From assembly GCF_001044395.1 (NCBI RefSeq), contig NZ_JANU01000019.1, positions 1 through 64,000 on the forward strand: 64,000 bases of DNA, given 5' to 3'. This document shows, in pieces, positions 17,255 through 25,408 of this stretch (within the stretch, counting starts at the first letter, position 1; every line of letters begins with the position of its first letter). The position numbers and the translations under genes were made by a program. The notes under the pieces are model-generated. The model ran no database searches. It saw only the letters and a list, made by a program, of their open reading frames with translations, and was not told the DNA's origin. The stretch comes from Caenimonas sp. SL110. Its GTDB lineage: Bacteria; Pseudomonadota; Gammaproteobacteria; Burkholderiales; Burkholderiaceae_C.

Positions 17255-17288
17255 GCGGTGGATGCCGGATCGAGTCCGGCATGACAGC
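17255..17288. repeat. REP-like palindrome, type A
   Basis: The core arms are at 17262-17282 with the usual GCGGTGG and GACAGCC flanks, between the small membrane gene and the catalase-fold gene. Confidence 0.75.
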
Positions 17289-17361
17289 CAACCGAGAAAT
17301 TGAGCTGGACCTGTCCGCCAGCGCCCTTTGACACCGCCCTGATGCGGCGTAAACTTTCCTG

Positions 17362-18357
17362 ATGAGCACCGCGCCTGCAGCCAGCACCGACTGGCAGGAA
17401 AGAATCGATCTGGACGAGCCTGCCCGCTACGAGGGGTACGCGAAGCAGTTCGCGCAGATCCAGAAGCGAAAGTCAGAGCGCTGGGGTGTCGGGCGCACCT
17501 TGCATCGCAAGCAGCTCACGGCCGCGCATGGCACGCTGGAGGTGCTTGACGGCCTTCCTGAATTTGCCCGTCATGGCATCTTTGCCGCACCTCGCGACTA
17601 TGACGTCTGGGTGCGCCTGTCCAATGGCGGCTTCGATCGGGCGCGCGACCAGGTGCCCGATGTTCGGGGATTCTCGCTGCGTGTGCTGGGTGTCAAAGGA
17701 AAGTCGGCCCTGGGCAACGGCATGGCCAAAAGCCAGGACTTCACGCTGATCAATCATGAGGCGTTCGCGTTTGCAGGCAGCGATGAATTCGTGGGCTTTG
17801 CCGTTGCTGCATCGCAGGGCAATGCGTCACTTTTCAAATACGTGCTCCGCCGCTACGGTTTGCTCGGCGGCACCCGCCAGCTCGCCCGGATGATCAAGAT
17901 CGCCGGCAAATCTTTCAGCGGTTTCGCAACAGAGTCCCTGTTCAGCACGGTGCCCATGGCCAACGGTCCTTATGCGGTGCGCGTGCGTCTTGTTCCGGCC
18001 CCGGCCAATGGAGCGGCGTCGCCTGATGCCAGCAAGGATTGGTCCGCCGACTTCAGCGGCAGGCTGGCCAGGGCGGCCCTGCACTGGGACTTGCAGCTGC
18101 AGTATTTCGCCAGCGAAGACCTGACCCCGATCGAGGATGCGTCGGTGAACTGGCCCACGCCCTACACCACCGTGGCGCGCCTCATGCTGCCGCGCCAGGA
18201 CACCACCTCGCCGCAGGGCTGGGCGCTGGCACAGGAGGTCGAGCACACGGTGTTCGATCCCTGGCAGGCACTGGCCGACCACCGGCCCCTGGGCGACGTG
18301 CAGCGCGCACGAAAAGTGGTGTATTTTGAAAGCCAGAAAGGTCGCGGCGCCGCCTGA
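17362..18357 (+). CDS. Catalase-family (heme-dependent catalase-fold) protein
   Basis: This 331-residue protein is shorter than true catalases. Segments of the catalase core are recognisable: RKQLTAAHGTLEVL with the region of the distal His, GIFAAPRDYDVWVRLSNGGF, PDVRGFSLRVLGVKGKS and TLINHEAFAFAG. Members of this short class are often annotated catalase-like without proven activity, and peroxidase or other heme roles are possible. It ends 30 bases before the KaiC-like gene in the same direction, so it may be the first gene of that redox-flavoured operon. Confidence 0.75.
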   Translation: MSTAPAASTDWQERIDLDEPARYEGYAKQFAQIQKRKSERWGVGRTLHRKQLTAAHGTLEVLDGLPEFARHGIFAAPRDYDVWVRLSNGGFDRARDQVPDVRGFSLRVLGVKGKSALGNGMAKSQDFTLINHEAFAFAGSDEFVGFAVAASQGNASLFKYVLRRYGLLGGTRQLARMIKIAGKSFSGFATESLFSTVPMANGPYAVRVRLVPAPANGAASPDASKDWSADFSGRLARAALHWDLQLQYFASEDLTPIEDASVNWPTPYTTVARLMLPRQDTTSPQGWALAQEVEHTVFDPWQALADHRPLGDVQRARKVVYFESQKGRGAA

Positions 18358-18387
18358 TCGGGAGTTATCTCTACGCGACTGTCGGAT

Positions 18388-19977
18388 ATGGACTACACGC
18401 GACGGCTGACTCAAGCCCTAGCATTCGTCAAGACCAGCGCGACTTACGAAATACTGATGACCCAGAGTACCTACACCGCCACCCCTCCCGAGCAGCCGAG
18501 GGCATCTACCGGCGTGACAGGGCTCGACGACATCCTGGGCGGCGGCTTGCCGCTCAATCACCTCTATCTCATTGAAGGAACGCCCGGTGCTGGCAAGACC
18601 ACGCTGGGCCTGCAGTTCTTGCGGCGCGGCGTCATGGATGGGGAGCGCGGGCTCTACATCACCTTGTCCGAGACAGCAACGGAGCTGCAGACCGTCGCTG
18701 CCTCCCACGGCTGGTCGCTGGAAGGTGTGGAGGTTTTTGAACTGATCTCGATGGAGGGGCTCAGCCCCGATGCCGAGCAGTCGATCCTGCACCCGTCCGA
18801 AGTCGAGCTTGGTGAAACGACGCGCGGCGTCATGGCTGCGGTGGAGCGGCTGCGGCCGCGCCGGGTCGTGTTCGACAGTCTGTCCGAGATGCGGATGCTG
18901 GCGCAAAACCCACTGCGTTATCGCCGCCAGGTGCTGGCGCTCAAGAGCTTTTTTGCCGCGCGCAACTGCACGGTGCTGATGCTCGACGACCGCAGCGCTT
19001 CGCAGGACGACCTGCAGTTGCACAGCATTGCCCACGGCGTGATTTCGCTGGAGCAGTCGGTGGACCAATATGGCCCCGAGCGCCGGCACATGCGCGTGCT
19101 CAAGATGCGCGGCATTTCATTTCGCGGTGGCGAGCACGATTTCAACCTGATGATGGGCGGCCTGTGCGTCTACCCGCGGCTGGTGGCGGCGGAGCACAGG
19201 CGCAACTTTGAAAGCGTGATCGCGGCCAGCGGCAATGTGGACCTGGATCAGCTGCTCGGTGGCGGTTTGCCGCGCGGCAGCAACACCCTGTTCACAGGAC
19301 CGTCGGGCGTCGGAAAGACAACGACTGCCATTGCCTGCGTCAAGGCGGCGCTGGACCGGGGCGAGCGCGCCACCTATTACCTCTTTGACGAAGGCCTTGG
19401 CACCTTGCTGGTTCGCTCCCGCGCGCTCGGCCTGGGCATCGACGAGTACCTGGACAACGGACAGCTGGAGATCCATCCGCTCGATCCGGCGGAAGTGTCG
19501 CCCGGCCAGTTCGCCAACATGGTCCAGAGCGCGGTAGAAGACCGCAAGGCGCAGACCATCGTGATCGACAGTCTCAATGCCTACCTGCAAGCCATGTCGG
19601 GCGACAAGCACCTGCTGCTGCAAATGCATGAGCTGCTGACCTACCTGAACCAGCAGCAGATCGTCACGATCCTGGTGCTGGGCCTGCATGGGCTGGTGGG
19701 AGAAATGCGCGCGGATGTCGATGTGAGCTACCTGAGCGACGGCCTGGTTCTGTTCCGGTTTTTTGAAGCCCGTGGGAACCTGCTCAAGGCGATTTCCGTG
19801 GTCAAGAGCCGCACCAGCAACCATGAGCGCACCATTCGCGAGTTCCGGCTCGGGCCGGAGGGCGTCGAACTGGGCGAAGCGCTGACTGATTTTGAAGGGG
19901 TGCTTTCGGGCGTGCCGTCATACAAGGGCATCATCCCCATGCTCGGGGATGCCCCCGCCGTGGCGACGCAGGCCTGA
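18388..19977 (+). CDS. KaiC-like double-domain RecA-fold ATPase
   Basis: This 529-residue protein has two KaiC domains. CI has STGVTGLDDILGGGLP, Walker A GTPGAGKTT (~64-72), an acidic catalytic position in ITLSETATE, and Walker B VVFDSLS. CII has LDQLLGGGLPRGSNT, Walker A GPSGVGKTTT (~304-313), YLFDEG, and Walker B IVIDSLNAY. In cyanobacteria KaiC is the clock kinase/ATPase; without KaiA and KaiB here, a stress or light/redox signalling role is more likely. The start is uncertain (ATG 18388 or 18457; neither ribosome site is strong). Its stop overlaps the kinase start by one base. Confidence 0.9.
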   Translation: MDYTRRLTQALAFVKTSATYEILMTQSTYTATPPEQPRASTGVTGLDDILGGGLPLNHLYLIEGTPGAGKTTLGLQFLRRGVMDGERGLYITLSETATELQTVAASHGWSLEGVEVFELISMEGLSPDAEQSILHPSEVELGETTRGVMAAVERLRPRRVVFDSLSEMRMLAQNPLRYRRQVLALKSFFAARNCTVLMLDDRSASQDDLQLHSIAHGVISLEQSVDQYGPERRHMRVLKMRGISFRGGEHDFNLMMGGLCVYPRLVAAEHRRNFESVIAASGNVDLDQLLGGGLPRGSNTLFTGPSGVGKTTTAIACVKAALDRGERATYYLFDEGLGTLLVRSRALGLGIDEYLDNGQLEIHPLDPAEVSPGQFANMVQSAVEDRKAQTIVIDSLNAYLQAMSGDKHLLLQMHELLTYLNQQQIVTILVLGLHGLVGEMRADVDVSYLSDGLVLFRFFEARGNLLKAISVVKSRTSNHERTIREFRLGPEGVELGEALTDFEGVLSGVPSYKGIIPMLGDAPAVATQA

Positions 19978-21668
19978 TGGAACTTCGAATACTTGTTCAC
20001 GCCCCGCTAGGCCGGGATGCGTCCGTTATCGAGGGCGTGGTCGGAAACCGTCACAAGGTGGTGGTCTGCCCCGACGCGAGTCAGCTGGTCCGCGAACTGG
20101 ATGCGAGCGCCGCCGCGGCCATCCTCACCGAAGAAGCGCTGCGTGACGAACACGTCTTCCAGACCATTTCCCACTGGTTGACAAGCCAGGCTTCGTGGTC
20201 CGACTTTCCATTCATCGTCCTGGCGGCGCCGCGATCGAGCGGACGCACCGCGCAGGCCATCGCCAGCCTGCACAGCCTGGGCAACGTGATCCTGCTGGAG
20301 CGTCCGCTCAATGCACAGACGCTGGCCAGCGCTGCGGATGCTGCCGTGCGCCAGCGCAAGCGCCAGTACGCGACCCGTCAGCACCTGGAAGAACTGGGAC
20401 GCACGCGCACCGAAGTCGAGCGGCTGAACGGCGAACTCGAAGGACGCATCGAAGAGCGCACACGCGAACTGGCCGGAGCGAACAACCGCCTGATGAAGGA
20501 AATCTCCGAGCGCGAGAAGGCGCAGACCGCGCTGATCCAGGCCCAGAAGATGGAAGCCATCGGCCGGCTCACCGGCGGCATCGCGCACGATTTCAACAAC
20601 CTGCTTCATGTGGTCAACATGAACCTGGAGCTGGTGACCCTGTACGCCAAGGAAGAGAAGGTCAAGCCGGTGGTCGAGCGCGCCAAGAGCGCCGCCAAGC
20701 GGGGCTCCAAGCTCACCGGGCAGCTGCTTTCGTTTGCGCGAAACCAGTCGCTATCGCCGCGCCTGACGCATGTGAACAAGCTGCTGCTGGGGATCAAGGA
20801 CTTGCTGGAGATATCGGCGGGCTCTGCCGTCGAGGTCGAGCTCGACTTGTGCGAAGAGCGGGCGGCGGTCGTCGTCGACCCGAGCCAGCTGGAGATGGCA
20901 GTGCTCAATCTTGCGGTGAACTCGCGCGATGCGATGCCCGAGGGAGGCAAGCTGAAGATTTCAACCTGCGCAAAAAGCCTCGCGCTGGACGAAGAGCAGG
21001 TCAAGGCCGGTGACTATGTGGTCATCACCGTGAGCGACAACGGCGCGGGCATTGCGCCCCAGCTGCTGGGCAAGGTGTTCGATCCGTTCTTCACGACCAA
21101 GCCGACCGGTAGCGGCACCGGGCTGGGCCTGAGCCAGGTGTACGGCTTCGCGCGGCAATCGGGTGGCCTGGCATTCATCCGAAGCGAACTCGGTGTGGGC
21201 ACTACTGTCGAGATGCTGTTTCCTGCAGCCAGCGATGACGAGGTAACACTCAGCGAAGCGGCTGTGGCACCGCGCTTGCCCGAGCGCGCCAACATGCACA
21301 ACATCCTGGTCGTCGAGGATGACGAGGATGTGCGCAACGTGATCGTCGAATCGCTGGGCCTGATTGGTTATGCCGTGACCGAAGCGCCCAACGGAACCGA
21401 GGGACTCGCCGCAATGGCGCGGTCCCGGCCTGACGTGCTGGTGGTGGACTATGCGATGCCCGACATGACCGGCGCAGAGGTCATCTCGCGTGCCCGCGAA
21501 ATGTTCAGCGATCTGCCTGTGATCCTGGCGACCGGCTATGCCGACATGGCCGCTGTCGAGCGGCTCGCGGGCAAGCCCGCCATCCTTCGCAAGCCCTTCG
21601 ACATCAATTCGCTGGGCGCGGCAGTCGCGCTGGCGCTCGATGGTGCGAAGGAGCGCGCGGCTGCATGA
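19977..21668 (+). CDS. Hybrid sensor histidine kinase with C-terminal receiver
   Basis: The 563-residue protein lacks membrane segments. Residues 1-125 look like a degenerate receiver-type fold (ending LLERPLNAQTLASAADAAVRQ). A coiled coil follows (~130-195), then the H-box GRLTGGIAHDFNNLLH with His204, the N-box NLAVNSRDAM, G1 DNGAGI, G2 GTGLGLSQVYGF, and a receiver with phospho-acceptor Asp491 (VDYAMPDMTG). The start overlaps the KaiC stop (TGATG) and the end overlaps the flavoprotein start, so translation is coupled. It probably relays the state of the KaiC-like protein, but no output regulator is adjacent. Confidence 0.92.
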   Translation: MELRILVHAPLGRDASVIEGVVGNRHKVVVCPDASQLVRELDASAAAAILTEEALRDEHVFQTISHWLTSQASWSDFPFIVLAAPRSSGRTAQAIASLHSLGNVILLERPLNAQTLASAADAAVRQRKRQYATRQHLEELGRTRTEVERLNGELEGRIEERTRELAGANNRLMKEISEREKAQTALIQAQKMEAIGRLTGGIAHDFNNLLHVVNMNLELVTLYAKEEKVKPVVERAKSAAKRGSKLTGQLLSFARNQSLSPRLTHVNKLLLGIKDLLEISAGSAVEVELDLCEERAAVVVDPSQLEMAVLNLAVNSRDAMPEGGKLKISTCAKSLALDEEQVKAGDYVVITVSDNGAGIAPQLLGKVFDPFFTTKPTGSGTGLGLSQVYGFARQSGGLAFIRSELGVGTTVEMLFPAASDDEVTLSEAAVAPRLPERANMHNILVVEDDEDVRNVIVESLGLIGYAVTEAPNGTEGLAAMARSRPDVLVVDYAMPDMTGAEVISRAREMFSDLPVILATGYADMAAVERLAGKPAILRKPFDINSLGAAVALALDGAKERAAA

Positions 21669-22600
21669 GCGGCGGCGCAATGGCCTTGCAAAGTCCTGGC
21701 AGCGAGATTCTGGATTGCCTGGTCATCGGAGGCGGCGCAGCCGGCCTCACGGCGGCCATGTACCTGGGGCGCTTCCGGCGCAGGGTCCTCGTTGTCGACG
21801 ACGGCAAAAGCCGCCTGTGGATGATCCCCAAGTCGCGCAATGTGCTGGGTTTTCCGGACGGGGTTGCCGGCTCCGACCTGCTGGAGCGCCTGCGCGACCA
21901 CGCGTCGCGCTTTGACGTGGAGCAGGTGCAGGGCCGCGTCGACAGGCTGGAGTGCGATGAAAAAGGCAAAGGCGAAGGCTTTGTCGCGTACGCCGGCTCG
22001 CAGGTGTTTCGTGCCCGCAAGGTGATCCTGGCGACGGGCGCGCGCGACATCGCACCCGATATCGAAGACCTGGAGCCTTCGCTCAAGGCCGGGCAGATTC
22101 GTTTTTGTCCGGTGTGCGATGGTTTCGAGACGCAGGGCCAGCACGTCGCCGTGATGGGCCGCGAGGTTCACGGCCTGCGCGAATCGGCTTTTGTGGCCGG
22201 GTTCGGCAACACGGTGACATGGCTGTCGATGGGGTCGCGGCAGGCGGTGCCGCCCGCTGAACTCGCGCGGCTGGAGGCCTTGAAAATCAAGATTGCCGAC
22301 GGACATCCGCGCGCGATTCGCTGCACACCGGGCGAGGGCGTTCGAGTGGAGACGCACGACGGCCAGACGCTGCAATTCGATGTGCTGTATCCGGCGCTGG
22401 GCCTGACGCACGCCTCGCAGCTGGCGACCGCGCTGGGCGCGCAGGCGCAGGAAGACGGCCAGCTCGAAGTCGATGAGCACTACCAGACCACTGTGCCTGG
22501 CCTGTATGCGGCGGGCGATGTGGCGGTGGGCCTGAACCAGATCAATGTTGCCGCAGGGCAGGCGGCCATCGCCGCGACGGACGTGCACAATCGCCTCTAA
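21665..22600 (+). CDS. Thioredoxin-reductase-like FAD flavoprotein
   Basis: The protein is 311 residues with FAD motif VIGGGAAGLTAAMYLG, redox pair FCPVCDG (C148, C151) in place of the usual CATCDG, and FAD-closing segment AAGDVAVGLNQINVA. The second dinucleotide motif, GGGDSA in thioredoxin reductase, is replaced by VMGREVHGLRESA, so NADPH may not be the electron donor. It overlaps the kinase gene by four bases (ATGA) and abuts the channel gene. A ferredoxin-dependent or sensory flavoprotein role is possible (inference). Confidence 0.85.
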   Translation: MSGGAMALQSPGSEILDCLVIGGGAAGLTAAMYLGRFRRRVLVVDDGKSRLWMIPKSRNVLGFPDGVAGSDLLERLRDHASRFDVEQVQGRVDRLECDEKGKGEGFVAYAGSQVFRARKVILATGARDIAPDIEDLEPSLKAGQIRFCPVCDGFETQGQHVAVMGREVHGLRESAFVAGFGNTVTWLSMGSRQAVPPAELARLEALKIKIADGHPRAIRCTPGEGVRVETHDGQTLQFDVLYPALGLTHASQLATALGAQAQEDGQLEVDEHYQTTVPGLYAAGDVAVGLNQINVAAGQAAIAATDVHNRL

Positions 22601-23449
22601 ATGGCGACTGAAATTCCTGATCCTTATGGCCGTCCCCAGGGCGGGTGGCGGCTTCATGCCTATCGCGTGATCTACGAGAGCGACACGCCGGCAGGGCGCC
22701 TGTTCGACAAGGTCATCGTCGCGGCGATCCTGCTCAGCGTGATGGTGGTCATCGCCGATAGCGTGCAGGCCTTGCATGCGCGGCACCGCCTGGTGTTCAC
22801 TTCGCTGGAATGGGGCTTCACCATCCTGTTCACGCTGGAATATCTGGCGCGGCTCGCCACTGTCGACAAACCGCTGCGGTATGCGCGCAGCTTCTTCGGC
22901 ATCGTGGACCTGATCGCCGTGCTGCCGACTTACCTGGCGCTGTTCGTTCCCGAACTGCACGCGCTGATCGATGTGCGAATCCTGCGACTGCTGCGCATCT
23001 TCAGGATCTTCCGGCTCACGGCCTACATCTCCGAATACCAGGTGATGACCGAGGCGCTGGTGGCGAGCCGCCGCAAGATCATGGTGTTCCTTTCAGCGGT
23101 GCTGATGGTGGCCCTGATTCTGGGCACGCTGCTTTATGTGGTGGAGGGGCCGGAGCATGGGTTCAAGGACATACCGACATCGGTTTACTGGGCCATCACC
23201 ACCATCACCACGGTGGGCTTTGGCGACATCACGCCCAAGACCGATTTCGGTCGCCTGATTGCCTCGGTGATGATGCTGATCGGTTGGGGGACACTGGCCG
23301 TGCCCACCGGTATCGTGACTGCCGAGATGGCAGTTCGCCGGCATTCGCGTCCGCCTGTGCTTGCGCGTTCGTGTGAGAGCTGCGGCACAACCGGTTACGG
23401 GCCGGAGGCCAAGTTCTGCCAGCAGTGCGGCACGGCCCTCGGGCCCTGA
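22601..23449 (+). CDS. Voltage-gated potassium channel with C-terminal zinc ribbon
   Basis: The 282-residue Kv-type subunit has hydrophobic segments S1-S6. The S4 voltage sensor RILRLLRIFRIFRLTAY lies near 126-142, and the pore signature TTVGFGDITP (~203-212) implies K+ selectivity. After S6 a short tail ends in a four-Cys zinc ribbon, CESCGTTGYG then CQQCG (C258, C261, C273, C276). The ATG follows the flavoprotein stop directly (TAAATG). The ribbon could report cytosolic redox or metal state, which suits the flavoprotein partner (inference). Confidence 0.9.
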   Translation: MATEIPDPYGRPQGGWRLHAYRVIYESDTPAGRLFDKVIVAAILLSVMVVIADSVQALHARHRLVFTSLEWGFTILFTLEYLARLATVDKPLRYARSFFGIVDLIAVLPTYLALFVPELHALIDVRILRLLRIFRIFRLTAYISEYQVMTEALVASRRKIMVFLSAVLMVALILGTLLYVVEGPEHGFKDIPTSVYWAITTITTVGFGDITPKTDFGRLIASVMMLIGWGTLAVPTGIVTAEMAVRRHSRPPVLARSCESCGTTGYGPEAKFCQQCGTALGP

Positions 23450-23465
23450 AGGCCCTACAGAGGCT

Positions 23466-23553
23466 GTCATTGCGGACTTGATCCGCAATCCATCTCTGTT
23501 CAAGCGCAGCTGCCGCTTCGCGGTGGATGCCGGATCGAGTCCGGCATGACAAC
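23466..23553. repeat. Composite REP: type B then type A
   Basis: The type B core at 23469-23489 (ATTGCGGA/TCCGCAAT) is linked by about 37 bases to a type A core at 23527-23547. It lies between the convergent channel and phosphoesterase genes and is the last copy in the window. Confidence 0.8.
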
Positions 23554-23558
23554 CAACG

Positions 23559-24383
23559 TCAGGCTGCAACCGCCTTCTTTTCTACCCAGCTGCCCGACTC
23601 CTGCACGAAGGTCATTCGCGACGTGATGCAAAAGTCCATCGCGCCTTCATCCCAGCTGTAGCGCTCCAGCTCGACGCTGCCGCCGTCGATGTGGATGGCG
23701 TTGAATGAATTGGTTTCGCCGCGGCCACGCGTTGACGTGGCGGTTCCGGCCTGTATCGTCAGCGCCGCATAGCCGTGCAGCGCGTAACGATCGGCCGTGT
23801 TGCCCGCGTGGCTCACATGCATGTGCCCCGAAAGAAGCAGGTCCGCGCCGCATCCCGCGAATGCTTCCATGGCCATCTCGGCTCGCCACACCAGGTCGTC
23901 GTTGTCCTCGCCTTCGGGCAGGTCGAACGGGTGATGCGTGACGACGATCTTGGTCATGCTGTTGTCCAGTTGCGCGAACCGTTCGCGCAGGACAGCGACC
24001 TGCTCTTCGTTGATGCGCCCATCCTTGAATGTGAGCGAGCGCGCGGTGTTGACGCCGGCCACTGCAATCTCGTCATCGGCATAAAAGGGCGAGAGGTCGT
24101 CAGTGATGTGCGCCTTGTAATTTTTCAGCGGGTTCACGAACCGGCGCACCACGTTGTAGAGCGGGACGTCGTGATTGCCCGGCACCACCAGCAGCGGCTG
24201 CGGCAGGGTGTCGAGGTAGGCGCGTGCTTGCTCGAACTGGCCGCTTTTAGCACGCTGGGTCAGGTCGCCCGAGATGACCAGCAGGTCGGGCGCAATGTGC
24301 TCCAGCCGTGCGCGCAGCGGCTCCAGCAACTGGGCATCGATCTTTCCGAAGTGCAGGTCGGACAGGTGAGCAAGCGTTCTCAT
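23559..24383 (-). CDS. Metallophosphoesterase (calcineurin-like, CpdA-type)
   Basis: This is a 274-residue dimetal phosphoesterase. All metal-binding motifs are in order: HLSDLHFG, ISGDLTQ, VPGNHDVP, VTHHPF and SGHMHVSH. The motif spacing resembles cyclic-AMP phosphodiesterase CpdA and related phosphodiesterases. There is no signal peptide, so it is cytoplasmic. The gene overlaps the stop of the lipid-kinase-family gene by four bases (ATGA), so a shared lipid or nucleotide signalling role is possible. Confidence 0.9.
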   Translation of the reverse strand: MRTLAHLSDLHFGKIDAQLLEPLRARLEHIAPDLLVISGDLTQRAKSGQFEQARAYLDTLPQPLLVVPGNHDVPLYNVVRRFVNPLKNYKAHITDDLSPFYADDEIAVAGVNTARSLTFKDGRINEEQVAVLRERFAQLDNSMTKIVVTHHPFDLPEGEDNDDLVWRAEMAMEAFAGCGADLLLSGHMHVSHAGNTADRYALHGYAALTIQAGTATSTRGRGETNSFNAIHIDGGSVELERYSWDEGAMDFCITSRMTFVQESGSWVEKKAVAA

Positions 24384-25336
24384 GGTTGTTTTCCCTCAAT
24401 GGGTGACTGGGTGGCAGGCACGATCACGCGCAGCGCGCCGGGCCGGATGCGGTAATGCAGCGGGGTTTCCATCAACGTCACCTCGCCATCGGTGGCGACG
24501 CGCATGTGATGGCCTGGTGCATCCACGACAAGCGTTGCGGCCTTGACCATGTCGAAGTCCCGCGCCTGGCGCAGCCGGTGCAGCAAGGCGCGGATCGCAA
24601 GCCCCAACAGTCCGAAGCGACCCATGCGCTGGGTGACATAGAGGCTCAACACACCTTCGTCGATGCGTGCGCGCTCGCCGATTTCAAAGCCTTCCATCGT
24701 GTAGTTGTTGTTGCCGATGAAGACGAATGCGCTGCGGCGCGTGATGGGCTTGCCGTCCACTTCGATGCGCAGCTGGAGCACCGGGTAGCGGCGCGCCGCG
24801 TTGAGCGAAGCAAACAGCAGAGCCGCCCATTTGCCGCGACCGATCCGGCGGCGTTGTTGTTCGCGGTCGCGAACGATGTCGGGGTACAGGCCCAGGCTGG
24901 AGTTGTTGATGAAGGTGCGTCCGTTCACATCGCCGATGTCCACGGATATTTCGCGTCCCCCCGCCAGCGCTTCGATGGCGGCTTCGAGTTCGAGCGGGAT
25001 GCCCAGGTCCTTGGCAAAGTGATTGAGCGTGCCCATCGGCAAGACGCCCAGGCAAGCATGGGTTCCGGCTACCTTTGCTGCGATCGCGCTCACGGTTCCG
25101 TCGCCGCCGGCGGCCACGATGGTCGAAGCACCACGCGCCAGCGCATCGTGGGCGGTGCGCATGATGTCGTCGCCCGATTGCACCAGCCGCACATCGGCTG
25201 TCAGGCCGAAATGGCGACAGGTTTGCTCCACAGTCCTGACCCAGCCTTGCGTGCAACCTTGCCCGGCTGTGCCGTTCGCAATGACGGTCACGCAGCGCGT
25301 GGCACTTGCAGCAGATGATTGAGGTGGATGTCGCAT
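24380..25336 (-). CDS. Diacylglycerol kinase family lipid kinase
   Basis: The 318-residue protein has the DAGK catalytic domain, VIANGTAGQG at the N-terminus and GGDGTVSAIAAKV with PMGTLNHFAKDLG for nucleotide binding. The C-terminal domain of the YegS/DgkB type contains VDIGDVNGRTFINNSSLGLYP and VATDGEV. The ATG at 25336 has GGAG five bases upstream; a TTG four codons earlier is less likely. Diacylglycerol, phosphatidylglycerol or another lipid could be the substrate. It overlaps the metallophosphoesterase gene. Confidence 0.85.
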   Translation of the reverse strand: MRHPPQSSAASATRCVTVIANGTAGQGCTQGWVRTVEQTCRHFGLTADVRLVQSGDDIMRTAHDALARGASTIVAAGGDGTVSAIAAKVAGTHACLGVLPMGTLNHFAKDLGIPLELEAAIEALAGGREISVDIGDVNGRTFINNSSLGLYPDIVRDREQQRRRIGRGKWAALLFASLNAARRYPVLQLRIEVDGKPITRRSAFVFIGNNNYTMEGFEIGERARIDEGVLSLYVTQRMGRFGLLGLAIRALLHRLRQARDFDMVKAATLVVDAPGHHMRVATDGEVTLMETPLHYRIRPGALRVIVPATQSPIEGKQP

Positions 25337-25408
25337 CGGTCTCCACAATGGCCGCGCCAGGCGCCGCCGTGTGTCGGCGCAGGACCGAACATGTCCGCCC
25401 GGTTCGGC

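Noticed and set aside
21536..22960. 474-codon minus-strand frame across the flavoprotein and channel genes
   Set aside because: It crosses two well-supported plus-strand genes with family motifs.
2352..23553. CRISPR array made of the dispersed palindromes
   Set aside because: Copies are kilobases apart, without regular spacers, leader or cas genes.
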